From positions 21,676,438 through 21,740,437 of the forward strand of contig CM069598.1 of assembly GCA_035771175.1 (NCBI GenBank): 64,000 nt of DNA, read 5' to 3'. The notes below the pieces were generated by a model. The model was not told the DNA's origin, did no database searches, and saw only the letters and a list, made by a program, of their open reading frames with translations. The position numbers were made by a program, and so were the translations under genes. Positions 12,146-45,245 of this stretch are shown here, in pieces; the stretch's first letter is position 1, and the number at the start of each line of letters is the position of its first letter. This DNA is from Paratinospora sagittata (lineage: Eukaryota > Streptophyta > Magnoliopsida > Ranunculales > Menispermaceae).

Positions 12146-12729
12146 GGTAATTCTTTCACATTTCAGTTTTCTGAATTTTATTTTACTAATGCTATAAAAC
12201 TACTGTTCTGATTTTCTGTTTGATAAAATAGAAATGCCAAATGTTTGAAATAAGACATACAGCATTTTGAACAAATGTGTATGCTAACATGATAAAGGAT
12301 AAATAATTAAGAAATGAACCAGGATCCCATCACCCTAACCTGACAAACCTGAAACTCCAAAAACCGAATTCTTTGTAAAGACTCTTCTATTTAAATGGTA
12401 AAATCTAAGTAATGTTCATTTAATTAATAAAGATTTTAATTTCTCTGCCAAATTTGGTGTGGATGTCAAATGAACTGGTACAAGGAAATAAAGACAAATA
12501 TAATAATAGCACATAATAGCCAGCTAAGGAAGGAGTTGCAAGATGAAGAGACCTACCTGAACTGTGCCCAGAATTGATTTCTTCACATCCTCTAGTCCAC
12601 CAACATCCTCTCACTTGACATTCCGCACCTGTAGCATTTGCATAGGATTGAAACTCAAACATATCCATTATGTACAGCAAGTAAAGTTCACATAGCAACT
12701 ATGAAATTGTTCACACATCTCAAATTTAA

Positions 12730-13104
12730 CCTAAATGTTTTTCATGCTTTCTGAATTTGGCACCTCCACAAACTCATGCTCTCAACTCTCTGCTGCTACA
12801 AAATGATTGTCAAATATTTGGTACCTTTTCTTCAAACAATAAGAATTTTCCATGTGCTGCAAATCCTCATGTGTAGGTCTATAAAATAGTTTCACCAATG
12901 GAGAAGAAAAGGTAAAATAAAAATAAATAAAAAAAGGTCATAGATGAACTCATGTGTCCCATAGATTATTTAAGAGAACTGATTCTTCCGTTTTATTATC
13001 ATATTTAGGACAAAATGAAAATAAAAAATCCCCTCACAACATTATGACTTCCATACTGAAGTAGAGGATAACCAACTTTAAATATACTCTATCATGGAGC
13101 AGAA
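12730..13104 (-). other. 3' region of the 5-oxoprolinase gene
   Basis: This gene-free stretch probably contains the oxoprolinase 3' UTR. A minus-strand AATAAA at 12992-12997 lies about 108 bases beyond the stop codon and is a good poly(A) signal candidate. About 50 bases at 12730-12782 resemble 57511-57563, which suggests a small shared repeat at the edge of the PEX6 duplicate. Confidence 0.55.
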
Positions 13105-16100
13105 TCAACAAGGACAACCCCATCCACCGCCACCAGGAGTCAAAATCTGAAGAACCTCACCTGCTTGCACCTCAACTGTGTTCTTACCACCAAGGTAAAT
13201 CTTACGCTTATCCTTCATAATTAGGTAATTAGCTCCACGGGCGCCATCCTTCCCGCCATTCAATCCTCTAGGTGCATGAACTCGTCTCTCTGAAAGCACG
13301 CTCACAACAACTGGGCTTCTGAACTTTATTTCCCTTACAAGTCCATCACCTCCTTTATAAATACCATTTCCCCCACTGCTCTGTCGAAGCCCAAATCTAT
13401 GCAAGAGAACCGGGTATCGCTGCTCGAAAATCTCTGGATCAGTCATACGTGTGTTTGTCATGTGGCATTGAACACCACTTGTTCCATGCCAACTTGGACC
13501 AGCGCCACTCCCACCTCCAATTGTTTCGTAATAACCAAAACTGTTATTCCCAAAAGTAAGATTATTCATACAGCCCTGAGAACAAGCACACGCCTGAAAT
13601 GCAGTAAGAACAACATCGGTGATCCTCTGAGATGTGAGGACGTTACCTCCAACTACAGCAGCTTTATCACTAGGAGAAAGGAGCGAACCGGTGGGAATAA
13701 GGATTTTTACTGGAGCCAAGCAACCTTGATTAAGAGGAATCTCCACGTCCACCAAACAGCGGAGACAATATATAACTGCTGCAGCTGTTACTGCTTCTGG
13801 TGCATTCCAATTTCCATATACTTCTGGACTAGTCCCATTAAAATCAAAAATAGCTTCACCCTTTGCTGTATTGATTGTAAGTTTCAGGTGTATGATAGAG
13901 CCATCATCCATATAATCTTCTTCTTCAATAGTCACAGAATCATTTGCAGTGTTGTTATGTAACTGAGCCTTAACTCTGGTAGACACTGACCTTAGCATTT
14001 CTCTAACAGCTTCTTCTGCATTAATTTGCACATGGCTCATGTAAGCCTGAACGGTGCCCACACTATATTGCTCAATGAGTTCTTTGATGAGTGATATTCC
14101 CCTCTGGTTTGCAGCCACTTGTGCGTGAAGATCTGATAAGTTGTCTTGAAGCTTGCGAGTACCTGGAATCTTAAGACCCGACGCTTCATCTGAATAAGGA
14201 GACTGAAGTAGTTTGATGATTCCTTCCTCTTGGAAGACCCCTTTTTCCACGAGTTTAAATGCCTTTATTGCAGCTCCTTCTTCCCATATGGACTTTGAGA
14301 GAGGTGGCATACTTCCAGGAGTTATACCTCCAATCTCTGCATGGTGCCCTCTACTAGCAACAAAAAATATCAGCTTCCCACTATCAAAAACAGGAGTTAT
14401 AACAGTTATATCTGGAAGATGGCTACCTCCTGCACAGGGATGGTTGGTGACCAAAACATCTCCCTCATTGAGATCACTGCCCCAGTACTCAAGTTGCCAC
14501 CTAACCGTGCTGGACATGGCTCCTAAATGAACAGGGACATGAGGAGCATTGGCAACCAGTCCCCCATCTGGTCCGAACAATGCACAAGAGAAATCAAGCC
14601 TCTCCTTGATGTTCGTAGATATGGAAGTTCTCTGGAGAGTCCGTCCCATTTGTTCGGCTATTCCCATGAACCTGTGATTGAAGATTGAAAGTTGGACCAC
14701 ATCAGCAACCTCTCCTGCTATTTTTTTCATCCGTGTACTGGAAAGAATCTCAATTTTGATATTACCATATTTTGTAATATGTGCTCTACAACCTGGTTCT
14801 ACAATCACAGTGCTGTTACCATTCATTATAATCACCGGGCCTGGCAAGATATGACCATAACCAAGATTCTCAAGCCTGAATAATGGCGTGTTATGCCAAC
14901 CATTTTCAAAATAAACATTGTAGTTACCTTCGGCCTTAGGAGCCACAAGAATGGGTTCCAATATTTGAGGCTTCAAGATATTAGTGATTCCTATACCACG
15001 AACTCTTACATCACATATAAGTATCCTCCGATTCTGCAATTTAAATCCATATTCTTGCTGGAACAGCTTGACAAATTCCAAGGCATAGTCATTTTCCAAT
15101 AGCTCCTCACTTTTCCTCTTGACCATGATAGCAGTGTCAGTACCTTCATATCTCAAGTTTAAATATGACTCAGTCACGATATTTCCATCTCCAAAGCCCT
15201 GTTCTCTAAGTTTCTGTTTGACTTGCTCTATCAGAACAGCTTCCCTGCAAGAGGCCTCCAGTGCCGATTTGGGATCATAGACAACAGAATATGGCTCCTG
15301 TGCCTCTTCAATAACATCAGCCAAACCCATCCCATAAGCACTTAAGATCCCACAAAACCGGTGAATCAATACTTCAGACATTCCCAATAACCTAGCAATA
15401 GCACAGGCATGTTGTGGCCCTGCACCTCCAAAACAAGCAAGAGCATGATTCCTTGTTTCATGACCCTTCATCTCAGTTAATTGTCGTATTGGACGACACA
15501 TTGTTTCGTTGGCAACATTTACAAATCCAAGAGCAATTTCTTCCACTGTCATGTCTTTTGCCAGTGGATCCAGGCTCTTTCTATAAGAGTTTATCGAGTC
15601 TGATAGCTTCTTGAACTCGTCTCTAGTAGCTTCCAAATCTAATTTCTGATCCTCATTGGAACCAAAGATAGATGGGAAGTGATCAGGAATTAAGGTTCCT
15701 AAAATAAGATTTGCATCGGTAACAGCTAATTCACCTCCTTTACGGTAGCAAACAGGGCCTGGATGTGCACCAACAGATTCAGGTCCCACACAAAAGGATC
15801 CAAACTGGAATTTAAGCTTAGAACCACCACCAGCAGCCACAGTGTTAATATCGAGCTGAGGTGCTTGAATTATAGCACCAGCAATCTGGGTCTCCAACAC
15901 TTGTTCGTAGCTTCCAGCATAACGGCTAACATCAGTAGACGTACCACCCATATCAAATCCAATAAGGGGCTTTTCTGTCTCAAGCCCAAAAAGAGTCTGT
16001 GAGTAACCAACTACGCCACCAGCAGGACCTGACAAAACTGCTTTGTGGCCAGAAAACCTACTCTCCGGTGCAAGCCCTCCATCAGATTGCATAAACAACA

Positions 16101-16920
16101 CATTCACCTTTCCCAAACCCTCATCAAATCTTGATATGAAACCTGATAAATATTCTTTAATTACGGGAGTCAAATAAGCATCCACACTGGCGGTTAGACC
16201 ACGAGGAACTGCTCGTACCATTGGAGTCAAAGCCGAGGATAATGAAACATGTCTAAAACCCATACTTAGAGCTAATTTTTCCACCAGAATTTCATGCTGA
16301 GGGTACGTATAAGAATGCAACAAAACAACAGCTAAACAGCTTATCCCTTTCTCCAACAACGTTTTTAGCAAAGGCTTGAGCGATTCTTCATCAAGTGGCT
16401 TTAAAACCCTCACAAATTCACCCGAAATCCCTTTAACCAAGGAAGACGAATTACTACTCGAGTCCTTTGCTTCTTCCTTCTCAAGGATGAGCTCGATCCT
16501 CTCATCCGCTTCAATAACCTCCTCATAAAGATTCGAAGGCTTGGCAACTGTGAGGTCAAAGATTTTTGGGCGAGCTTGGTTACCAATCTGAAGCAAATCC
16601 CTAAATCCACGAGTTACACAGAGTGCAATCCTTTCACCCTTTCTCTCTAATAAGGCATTTGTAGCAACAGTTGTGCCCATCCGAATCCAATCAATCTTAT
16701 CAGTGGGGATCTTTGAAGTTCGGTAGATCTTCTCTCCTGTATATTCCTCCAAAATCCTTCGCATACCTTCAATTGGGGCGTCATCATAATTTTCAGGATC
16801 AACAGATAAGAGCTTCATAACGCGCGGTTCTGATCGCCCAGGAATTTCTGCATAAACATCTGTGAAAGTCCCTCCTCTGTCTATACAAAACCTCAACTTG
16901 TCCTCCTTAGCACTCCCCAT
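13105..16920 (-). CDS. OXP1: 5-oxoprolinase (ATP-hydrolysing)
   Basis: An uninterrupted 1271-residue frame, close to the length recalled for Arabidopsis OXP1 (about 1266). The enzyme hydrolyses 5-oxo-L-proline to L-glutamate with ATP. In plants it is the cytosolic step that recycles the 5-oxoproline made during glutathione breakdown. Domain order: hydantoinase A N-terminal region (about 9-220) with [10 protein letters not shown] at 14-23; hydantoinase A/oxoprolinase domain (about 240-540) with a second acidic phosphate-loop-like motif [10 protein letters not shown] at 321-330; and hydantoinase B domain (about 740-1260) with [10 protein letters not shown] and [10 protein letters not shown], ending in GGGGWGCPC. 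No stop or frameshift is present. Lack of coding introns is normal for this plant gene. A plausible 3' splice site (CTTCAG, exon from 16954) sits just upstream of the ATG, so the leader is probably spliced. Confidence 0.96.
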   Translation of the reverse strand: MGSAKEDKLRFCIDRGGTFTDVYAEIPGRSEPRVMKLLSVDPENYDDAPIEGMRRILEEYTGEKIYRTSKIPTDKIDWIRMGTTVATNALLERKGERIALCVTRGFRDLLQIGNQARPKIFDLTVAKPSNLYEEVIEADERIELILEKEEAKDSSSNSSSLVKGISGEFVRVLKPLDEESLKPLLKTLLEKGISCLAVVLLHSYTYPQHEILVEKLALSMGFRHVSLSSALTPMVRAVPRGLTASVDAYLTPVIKEYLSGFISRFDEGLGKVNVLFMQSDGGLAPESRFSGHKAVLSGPAGGVVGYSQTLFGLETEKPLIGFDMGGTSTDVSRYAGSYEQVLETQIAGAIIQAPQLDINTVAAGGGSKLKFQFGSFCVGPESVGAHPGPVCYRKGGELAVTDANLILGTLIPDHFPSIFGSNEDQKLDLEATRDEFKKLSDSINSYRKSLDPLAKDMTVEEIALGFVNVANETMCRPIRQLTEMKGHETRNHALACFGGAGPQHACAIARLLGMSEVLIHRFCGILSAYGMGLADVIEEAQEPYSVVYDPKSALEASCREAVLIEQVKQKLREQGFGDGNIVTESYLNLRYEGTDTAIMVKRKSEELLENDYALEFVKLFQQEYGFKLQNRRILICDVRVRGIGITNILKPQILEPILVAPKAEGNYNVYFENGWHNTPLFRLENLGYGHILPGPVIIMNGNSTVIVEPGCRAHITKYGNIKIEILSSTRMKKIAGEVADVVQLSIFNHRFMGIAEQMGRTLQRTSISTNIKERLDFSCALFGPDGGLVANAPHVPVHLGAMSSTVRWQLEYWGSDLNEGDVLVTNHPCAGGSHLPDITVITPVFDSGKLIFFVASRGHHAEIGGITPGSMPPLSKSIWEEGAAIKAFKLVEKGVFQEEGIIKLLQSPYSDEASGLKIPGTRKLQDNLSDLHAQVAANQRGISLIKELIEQYSVGTVQAYMSHVQINAEEAVREMLRSVSTRVKAQLHNNTANDSVTIEEEDYMDDGSIIHLKLTINTAKGEAIFDFNGTSPEVYGNWNAPEAVTAAAVIYCLRCLVDVEIPLNQGCLAPVKILIPTGSLLSPSDKAAVVGGNVLTSQRITDVVLTAFQACACSQGCMNNLTFGNNSFGYYETIGGGSGAGPSWHGTSGVQCHMTNTRMTDPEIFEQRYPVLLHRFGLRQSSGGNGIYKGGDGLVREIKFRSPVVVSVLSERRVHAPRGLNGGKDGARGANYLIMKDKRKIYLGGKNTVEVQAGEVLQILTPGGGGWGCPC

Positions 16921-17760
16921 TTCTTCAATAATTGTGCGATATGGGCATGCAAACCTGAAGCAAGCAAGTTAAAAATAAATAAACTCTGAAATACCATTTA
17001 TTTTTGGCTTCGTACAACTGTATAATCCACTTTGAAAACTCAACATAATTAATCATGCTAATCCAGAACACCTAATTAGTCTGCCATTAACTGTGTAACA
17101 GGCAATAGCAATTCATTCCAGAACAGATTACAATGATCTAATAGAGTAGAGGGCCCGAGTGCATCGAAAATCATTTGAATTAGACAGCAGTATATTTACC
17201 TTTCCAAAGAAGTAAAATTCACAGTAAATTTAAAGCTTCTCTTCAAAAAAAAAAAAAAAAAAAAAAAAATGAATTTAAAAACTAGGTTGAGCAATATAAT
17301 ACCTTTTCCAAAGAGCAGCAGAAGCACCTAATAAGAGCCTTCACCTACAATCTACAATAATAAAAGAAGAAAAATAGTAAGAACCAAAGACAGAGGAATC
17401 GTCACAAGTAATAAAATAAGAACCAAAACCAGAACAATTCAAAAAAGAAGAAGAAAGAAACATCTTCTCCGTTGAAGCAACTTAAAAGAAGAAGAAAAAC
17501 AAGAACGAAAAAACTACAAGTAGTATAATAAGAACCAAAAAACAGAACAAATTAGAAGAAGTAAATCCATTGAAGCGACGAGGAAGAAGAAGAAGTGCTG
17601 CGAAGAGCGCTAAAAACCTCTAAGTGAATCTGCGATTGCTGGGGTTGTGAATCTCAAAGAGTAGACTGCGATTTAGATTTGGGATTGGCGTTGGGAATCG
17701 CAATCAGATGAACAACAGAACGAGATCGGGAATTCGTCTCGGATACTTTTTATTTATTTA
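16921..17760 (-). promoter_or_regulatory. 5' leader and core promoter of 5-oxoprolinase
   Basis: On the minus strand a CTTCAG acceptor at 16955-16960 precedes the start codon by about 34 bases. A candidate donor (AAAAG/GTATTA) lies at 17302-17303. A GC-richer, CTTC-repeat leader occupies about 17560-17730. Upstream of it is an AAATAAATAAATAAAAAG TATA-like run (about 17748-17765). The exact leader introns and start site cannot be fixed from sequence alone. A 24-base poly(A) run lies at about 17246-17269. Confidence 0.45.
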
Positions 17761-19743
17761 TTTATCGTCAAAGTCTGTTTTTTGAACTATCCTCGGTTAG
17801 GTTATCTGATCTAACTGCGTAACTTCTTCTCTCAAGTTCTTAAACCCAATGGATTAGAAATATTTTTAATAACCTAAAAATTATATTTAAAATCATATTA
17901 GGTGGTTTAGTGAATGGTGGGTGCTTCTATTTTTCTCTTGTTAATTTGGTATATTGTAGCATTGGATATACTTTTTAGAGAAATGTTGTACTTTCTGTAC
18001 GTGACAAGCATGTATAAGCAAATTAAATAAAAAAAAAAGAGTGATGCTAAACTAAAAGTTTATTTTATAAGAAAATATTTAAAAAGGCATGTTTGTTGCT
18101 ATTTCTTTTCTCCTTTTTAGTAGATCAATTTTTTATCATTTTTTATTTAAAAAAGGAAAATAAATTCCAAAAGTAACATTGATAACATTTTTATTTCTAA
18201 ACATCTAAATATTTATCTCTAAATATTTTCTTGGCATATCTAAAATAAAAATATTTTTTTATAATTGAAATAAATTGATATTATTGATAAATTTTGATGA
18301 AACACCAAAAAGTTATAATATTAAATTGTTGGATATTTAAAAAAATTTGTGTAGGTTGATCTTATTTTTTATTTTTTTTTCCTAAAGAATATTTTGTTTT
18401 GTTTTATGATTTTTTTATTTGAGATGCATCTAAACAAAATCTTCTAGCAATTATATCTTATAAATTTTTAGGATTAAAACAAAGTTTGCTTTCCTTTTAA
18501 AAATCTATTAATAATATTACTTGTATTTTTTTCCATTTTAAATAATAAAGATATAATACAAAATTAAAAACTATAAAAATAATAAAGATAGAAAGTACCC
18601 ACATTGGAGAGATGACCAATAAATAATACCAAAGTAATTTTAGATTTTTTTGAAAAAAGCATTTAATATAAAAGCATGTTACTTTGTATTGTCATTTCTC
18701 TCTCATCATTAAATTATTATTCTTTTTCTACATTTAATGAGTTGTTGTGTTAACTTGCCACATAAGTAAGAATTGAATAAGAATTATAGAGTAAATGTAA
18801 CATTGATTTATTTAAAAATATGTATTGTGAATCATTTTAGTACTTATAAAACTAGTGAACGAGGCAGGTGCATTTGAAAGTCGTTGCAATTCCTTTCAAA
18901 AAAACAAAATGCTACAATTACCTCCGACCTTGTGACTATATTAAAAAATTATATATATTTAAGATAGCGTTTGATAACTTTACACCTTAAAAAGAAAAAA
19001 TATCACTTATATTTTTAGTTCTACTAAAATAAGAGTTTATTTAATTAGAGCTTATTTTAAGTATAGTGTTTGGTAAGAAAGGTGGCAATCTCTAATTTTA
19101 ATTTTGTATTAGAGGTTGAGTATTTGGTAAACAATATTTTAACCTCTTATTACAATGGTAATTCATGTCTTTTATGAAAAATATATTTTATATTTTTTAA
19201 TGTATATGCAAGATTAATAATTTAATTTACATTAAGAAATTAATTAATAAAATTATAGTTTTAAATAATAACAAATACAATATTAGAAATTATATTCATT
19301 AACATAATATTATTATAGCATTTGGAAAACCTAATGTAAATAATATTTATATTAATTACTAACGAATATTATTAATTTAATAATTACTAATAAATATTAA
19401 ATTTTATGTTATTGGAAATAATATTTACTTTAAAGGAATATAATATACTAATAAATATTATATTCATAAAATTTATTACTAAAAATTTGAAAGTTTATTT
19501 AGTACAAGGTCAATATTTTCATCATATCAATTATAAACTTATCATATAATGCAAAAAAGGAATAAAATTGCAATTTTATTAAATACAAATGCATAAATCA
19601 AATTAAAAATAAATAAAAATAAAAACAGACTTTTCTTTTTGTCTTTGATGATAAAGTTTAATTTGCAATTGTATCTGTAAGAATTAGACATCTCCATGAT
19701 TATATAAACATTATCTATTAAATTGTCTTCTTCGTCTTCTTGA
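17761..19743. other. Very AT-rich intergenic DNA
   Basis: No host gene is seen. Around 18965-19130, GCGTTTGATAA and GTGTTTGGTAA strings resemble termini of PIF/Harbinger-type elements and may mark the edge of the transposase-bearing element that follows. No matching opposite end was established. Confidence 0.4.
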
Positions 19744-20985
19744 CTAAAAATTCCAATAAGTGTCATTAGACTCATAAAGTGTGAACAATTCATCTATAAT
19801 AGCTTCTTTTTGAATGAAGTTATGTACAACCATTCATGCACTTGCTATGCTATATTGTATTAAAAATGGATAGAGAGCCATTTTTTGCAAGATAAAAAAT
19901 CTAGCCTTCAATACTCCGAATGACTGTTCAATTACATTTCTCAAAGACGAATGACGGTAGTTGAAGAATTCTTCTCGATCACCGGCTTGAATACCACGAC
20001 GATAATCTGGTAACCAATATCAAACATTTCTATAAGGCGTGAGTTATTTACTCATACTTGGGTACCCAACATCAACAACATAGTATTTTCTGAAAATATT
20101 ATCAATTTATATGAGATTGATTAATATATATTCATTATTACTATATAAAAACAAATTGTCCACTCACCTGAAAGAGGATGCGGAAACTTTTTACTTGGAT
20201 CATGAATGGGTTCTAGGGGTGTGACTGAATAATTCGACCGAACCGAACAAAACCCAATGGGTTAAGTTGGATTGTTGTAAGTGTTTGGGTTGGGTCATGG
20301 GTTGACACTCTTGGAACTCAACCCGAACCAAACCTAACGTAATCCTAAAATCTTTTATCCCCTAAATCAATCTTTTATGTTATTAACATTTTGATGCAAC
20401 TTTTTTGAACTTATATTTAACAAACACTTTGATAGAACTTTTGAACTTGTATTTGTTATTTTAGGACATAGTAGATGAATGTGGTTGTATTTAGAATAAT
20501 TTTTATATTTATTGTTGTTAAATTTATAAGTTAATTTTGTTGTATTTAAAATATAATATATGTGATGTTTATCAGTGTAGAATTTACATGTAAAATTTAT
20601 AGGTAAAGTTCAAGTCATCTCAACCCGAATGACCAACCCAACCCGAACAAAGTTGGGTTGGATTAGGTTGAAGAGCTAGTTTTGTTTGAGTTAGGTTTCA
20701 TTTTTCCTAACTTGAACTATTTGGATTGGGTTGAATTTTGACTTCAACCTGACCCAACTCAATCTGTTACACCTCTAATAGTTTCTATAAAAATTCTTGA
20801 GTCATAAGTTGTACCTTCCTAACCAGAAAGTACATAGGTGAACATCATATAAAAAACACAAACAATTATAACATTTTGTGAGCACTCTTTTTTTCTCCCT
20901 TTATACTGTACTTGCTCTCTTACAGGTATCACGACACTAATATGTGTACCATCTATTGTTCCTACACAGTCTTATAAATTAAACA
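19744..20985 (-). pseudogene. PIF/Harbinger-type transposase pseudogene
   Basis: Minus-strand pieces read as a DDE_Tnp_4 transposase. In order: DCVGTIDGTHISVVIPVREQ (near 20985-20920), the GRKKECSQNV block and FTYVLSG with a stop where the family has W, then after a MITE insertion DPSKKFPHPLSG. A GT-AG intron (about 20094-20168; donor GTGAGT, acceptor TTTTCAG) is followed by KYYVVDVGYPSMS, REEFFNYRHSSLRNVIEQSF and VVHNFIQKEAIIDELF, ending at a stop (19744-19746). At least two in-frame stops and the MITE at 20214-20777 make it non-functional. N-terminal parts may extend toward 21310 but are not clear. Confidence 0.85.
20214..20777. mobile_element. hAT-like MITE inside the Harbinger transposase
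   Basis: A 564-bp insertion with inverted ends TAGGGGTGTGAC / TAGAGGTGTAAC (the latter read from the right end). It is flanked by an imperfect 8-bp TSD, ATGGGTTC (20206-20213) and ATAGTTTC (20778-20785). The interior has many AACCCAACC/GGTTGGGTT words in both orientations and no coding capacity. The 8-bp TSD points to the hAT superfamily. Confidence 0.75.
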
Positions 20986-22540
20986 TTTCATTTGCAAACT
21001 AATGTGATATATGCTTACATGAAACTATGTCAAACTATATTTTAAAAAAATATGAGTCTTAAAGTTTTGCCAGAATGTTGAAAGGCAACAATCTATTTTG
21101 GGCGGTCATAAGAAATGCAATGCATTTTTCAATGTTTGGGCCTGCGTTTACAGAACTTTCTTCGTATAATATCTTGAAAAATACATGTTCTAATCTCTTC
21201 TTAATAATGTTATCACTACCAATTTTTCTTTTTGATAGATGAAGACGTTTACGTCTAATTTGCTTCGTATGCTCGGAGCCGCTTTTACTATATTTTAAAA
21301 GAAACATCAAAATGCGAGCTTCATCATATAGTAATAATAAAGCTCTTCACCTAGTGGAAGTAAATCTGTAAATTCTTGAGTCAACATAACTACAAGAAAT
21401 TAACAACCATGGAACAGATGTTTGTGACACTGTCACTTACGTGGACACTTTCAAGTATATGCTATAGCAGTTACAAGTTCTTGGAAGCAACAAATAGAAA
21501 TAATTTTCTTAAATTCCTCGCTCAATTTTCTCATAACTCATTTTCTTTACAAAAGAAAAAGAATAATTGTTTCCAGTGCAAACGGAACAAGATTCTTGAA
21601 AAAAGATTTGTTTGACCTACAAACATTTTTACTTGGATGAAAAACGTTTAGCACACCCACATAAAAAGAGAGAGAACATTTCCATGCCCACCGTACCGCT
21701 TTATCTCATTTCCTTGGGAAAGTGAGAACATTTTTCTAAGGAAATAGTATTTTCTTGAGAATATTCTTGAACGTGAGACTAATTGTGAAAAATATTATTG
21801 AAGATGTTCTTTAAACCGAGTGATTTTCTCGTGAATTTTTTTTTTCTTACCCCCTTTTGAAAAATTTATGGTAACAAAACATGGATAGAGAAAATCTATT
21901 TTCTAGCTCTCTTAGCAATCACACACCGGTGATTGTAACAAAATCATTAATTTTGTTGAGAAAATCCTCATTCCATTAGTCATAAGACCCAAGTCCTAAT
22001 ATTCAAAGGAATTATCTTTGGCTACCATGCAGACAAACCAGCCCCATACAAATATTTAATGATATTTGAGTTTTGAATACTTCAATTAATTGCCAATGAC
22101 CAATGATTCACCCGATTAGGTCCTTAGCTTTACATGAGATGACAAGTTGTTGTGCCTTAATTAGAGACCTATTGCCCTATTGGGTCTTGGTATGGGAGGA
22201 CTTATTCTCCGTATTAGTAATTGAGACTGTCACCATTGTCTTTAGTTCAATGATCTAAAATGATTTGTATGTCCTTAATGATCTAATGAAACAAATATAG
22301 ATTGGCAAGAAAATGCTTAAATTAATTAATTTTCATTCAGCTGGAGACTTGAATTCCTAAAATAAAAAATAAATAAATAAATCCACCAATGATTGTAGAA
22401 TTCAGGTTCAAATCCGACAATACACTATAATATGTTCCTTTTCTTCAACATAAATCTCAATTTATCAAAATAACCTTATTCTTACTCAAAGTTGTAACTA
22501 TAAAACAACCTTATTTTTATTATGAACAGCGTCTACACTT
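20986..22540. other. AT-rich intergenic DNA
   Basis: This may contain degraded N-terminal Harbinger sequence up to about 21310. Beyond that no gene, RNA or bounded repeat is recognised. Confidence 0.4.
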
Positions 22541-22547
22541 GTTTACC

Positions 22548-23029
22548 TCCATGCTCCCCTCCAGAAAAAGAAATATTGCTTTCACCTTGAAAAGTGCCAG
22601 CCCGCTTGGGAGATGATCCACTGAAAGAGTCAGACCCATGGAAAATATAGTTGACGATATACTTTAGTGTGAGAATCAAAGGGACAGCTTCTTAGACATA
22701 CCCTTGATTGGTTGAATTTCAGAGAAGACACGACTGTCACCAACTGCTACAAGCAATGGCTTTTATTTAGGAAAAGAAAATAATGACTGCAAAGGATGTC
22801 CTCAACCGTGTCGTTAATGTACATTGGCATCGATCCACTCTTTAGTTCCTCAATGCTGGGAATTGGAAACATGCTTTCAGTAGCTACTTTAGTCTCCAAG
22901 TCAAGCTGTGTGTGTGGGAATCTATATGTGTGTGTGTCGTGGTCAAGAAGGAATTACTTGCTGGTGTAATTCTTGACCATACCTGGGCAGATCGTCTGTT
23001 GCAGTCGTGCATGCACCCATTAATCACTT
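22548..23029 (-). other. PEX6 3' UTR region with a coding-looking stretch
   Basis: Downstream of the PEX6 stop on the minus strand. AATAAA at 22762-22767 is the best poly(A) signal candidate, about 265 bases from the stop. Further down, about 22548-22640 reads open as HGSDSFSGSSPKRAGTFQGE and continues to a TAG. I do not recognise it. It could be an exon relic of another gene or chance. Confidence 0.4.
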
Positions 23030-43859
<20,830 letters not shown>

Positions 43860-45245
43860 CTACAAGAGACCAACGGATCAGAATTAATAATCACAATTCA
43901 TAATCCATGTAATGCTAATCTAAAATTGGCAGGAAACATAGTTCTGAATGGAACACTATAAACAAGAACACAATTACGCTTCTATTTTAAAGAAACATAA
44001 AAACAAAGACTGCCCTAGTCCTAGCACTGCAAGGTCTTAGAAGAATCAACGTGCACAGCCCTACCCAACTTTGCAGAGAGATTGTTTCTGAAACCATGTG
44101 TGTGCAATATCATTCATCATGCAAAGCAGATATATTCACCAGATAAGAGTAAAATTTGTGTGAAATTTTCGAACACCAGCTAAGTGTTGCTGATCAAAAT
44201 TTTGCAATCTATGGTGGAACCAATTTGATGACTTGATTAGTAGTTGTAAAAACCTCCCATTTCCAACAATAATTAAATACCTAATCAAATTCTATCCATG
44301 ATTCCCTTCAAAATAACCCTTCTAACAAAAATGCTCTTCCCTAGCACTGCTTCTATAACCCCATCAAGTAACTGTATTCAAAGGGAAGCATAGACCATGC
44401 GCTTTAGCAAATCTGAATACAAAAAGGAAAATTCTCCTTGTTTCTTTTGGCAAACATATGAAGTACATCTTCCAACAGTTGTGCTACCATTGAAGTTGTT
44501 TGTGTGTGGCATCATGGACAACTTGCACTATGGTGCCATTGCAACATCAACCAAACTCCATCTTGCTCTCTCGGTTCATTAATCCCATTACCCAGCCAAG
44601 TACCTCATTGTCCTCATCTCCATTTCAATGATAACGTATCAAGATTGCCAAAAACAGACATAGACAAGGTCTTTCACATGGGGAGTAGTGGATCATTGTT
44701 GCGGTATGTCAGGTGCAGCAAGCTCCCACATGAATAATGGCATTCATTGAGTCTTTTTGTCACGTAAGACTTACAAGACAAGACAAGGTGTTGTGAATAT
44801 AGAAAATCGGGATGAGAAAAAAAGATGAGATTAGACAATATAAACCTCCACATCTAGTAGGTTGGTCTAAATGTAAATGGAAGTTGTACAACTTTGTTTA
44901 GTGCTCTTCGCAATTGCAACATGCAGCTTAGCCTCATGGGTATTACTTTATCTTAGGTATCTATTAGAATATCAACTAGGAAACAACGCATTCGTACGAT
45001 TTACAACATTCTTGCCAACATAGAATTAAATTTTTTTTTTCCAAAATTTCATTAAAAATATTTTGGTTTTGATAGGTAGATGGTGGGATTTGAACCCATG
45101 ACTTCATGGCTTGCATTCCACTTTCCAAATTCCATTAGATTTCCTTGAACCTTAAACCACCTAATCATAAATAAAATGTAAATAAAAAATATAAAAATCA
45201 ACTAATGTTACTAAAAACTTATATAACTCATAAGATACCAATTTT
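43860..45245. other. Presumed PEX6 upstream intron, no exon seen
   Basis: Minus-strand reading upstream of the 43859 acceptor shows no continuation of PEX6. An Au-SINE-like relic lies at about 44012-44098. A GGGATTTGAACCCATGAC string near 45088-45105 is tRNA-T-arm-like but has no tRNA around it. Otherwise nothing is recognised. Confidence 0.5.
44012..44098 (-). mobile_element. Au-SINE-like fragment
   Basis: On the minus strand it reads TCTCTCTGCAAAGTTGGGTA, GGGCTGTGCACGTTGA, then AGACCTTGCAGTGCTAGGA. This matches the 3' half pattern of the Au-like SINE at 32693-32855. The 5' half is missing. Confidence 0.45.

Larger units (their letters stand above)
8561..12729 (-). pseudogene. Decayed duplicate of PEX6 exons e-l
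   Basis: This 4.2-kb block is collinear with 23548-29530 in the same orientation. It has relics of exon l (8773-8853), k (10891-11038), h (about 11173-11260), g (11340-11455), f (11585-11671) and e (about 12560-12630). Damage seen directly: the exon l donor GT is TT; exon k has a 2-base insertion; exon j and most of exon i are deleted (junction near 11068); the exon h acceptor is deleted and its Walker B FFDELDS reads FFYELNS; exon g is frameshifted; Walker A GPPGTGK in exon f reads GRPGMDK; and exon e has TGG changed to TGA. Exons a-d and m were never in the block. No PEX6 function is possible. The 5-oxoprolinase gene lies between this copy and the intact gene. Confidence 0.93.

Noticed and set aside
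13399..13962. 187-codon plus-strand open frame
   Set aside because: It lies antisense inside the intact 5-oxoprolinase gene and encodes nothing recognisable; a shadow of that gene.
21059..21310. 83-codon minus-strand frame next to the Harbinger relic
   Set aside because: It could be the transposase N-terminus, but no conserved residue was recognised, so it is not called.
22900..22960. (TG)n runs near 22905-22945
   Set aside because: Short interrupted dinucleotide runs without further structure; ordinary microsatellite DNA.
45060..45180. Possible tRNA or SINE (GGGATTTGAACCCATGAC)
   Set aside because: Only a T-arm-like string is present; no acceptor stem, anticodon arm or TSD could be drawn around it.
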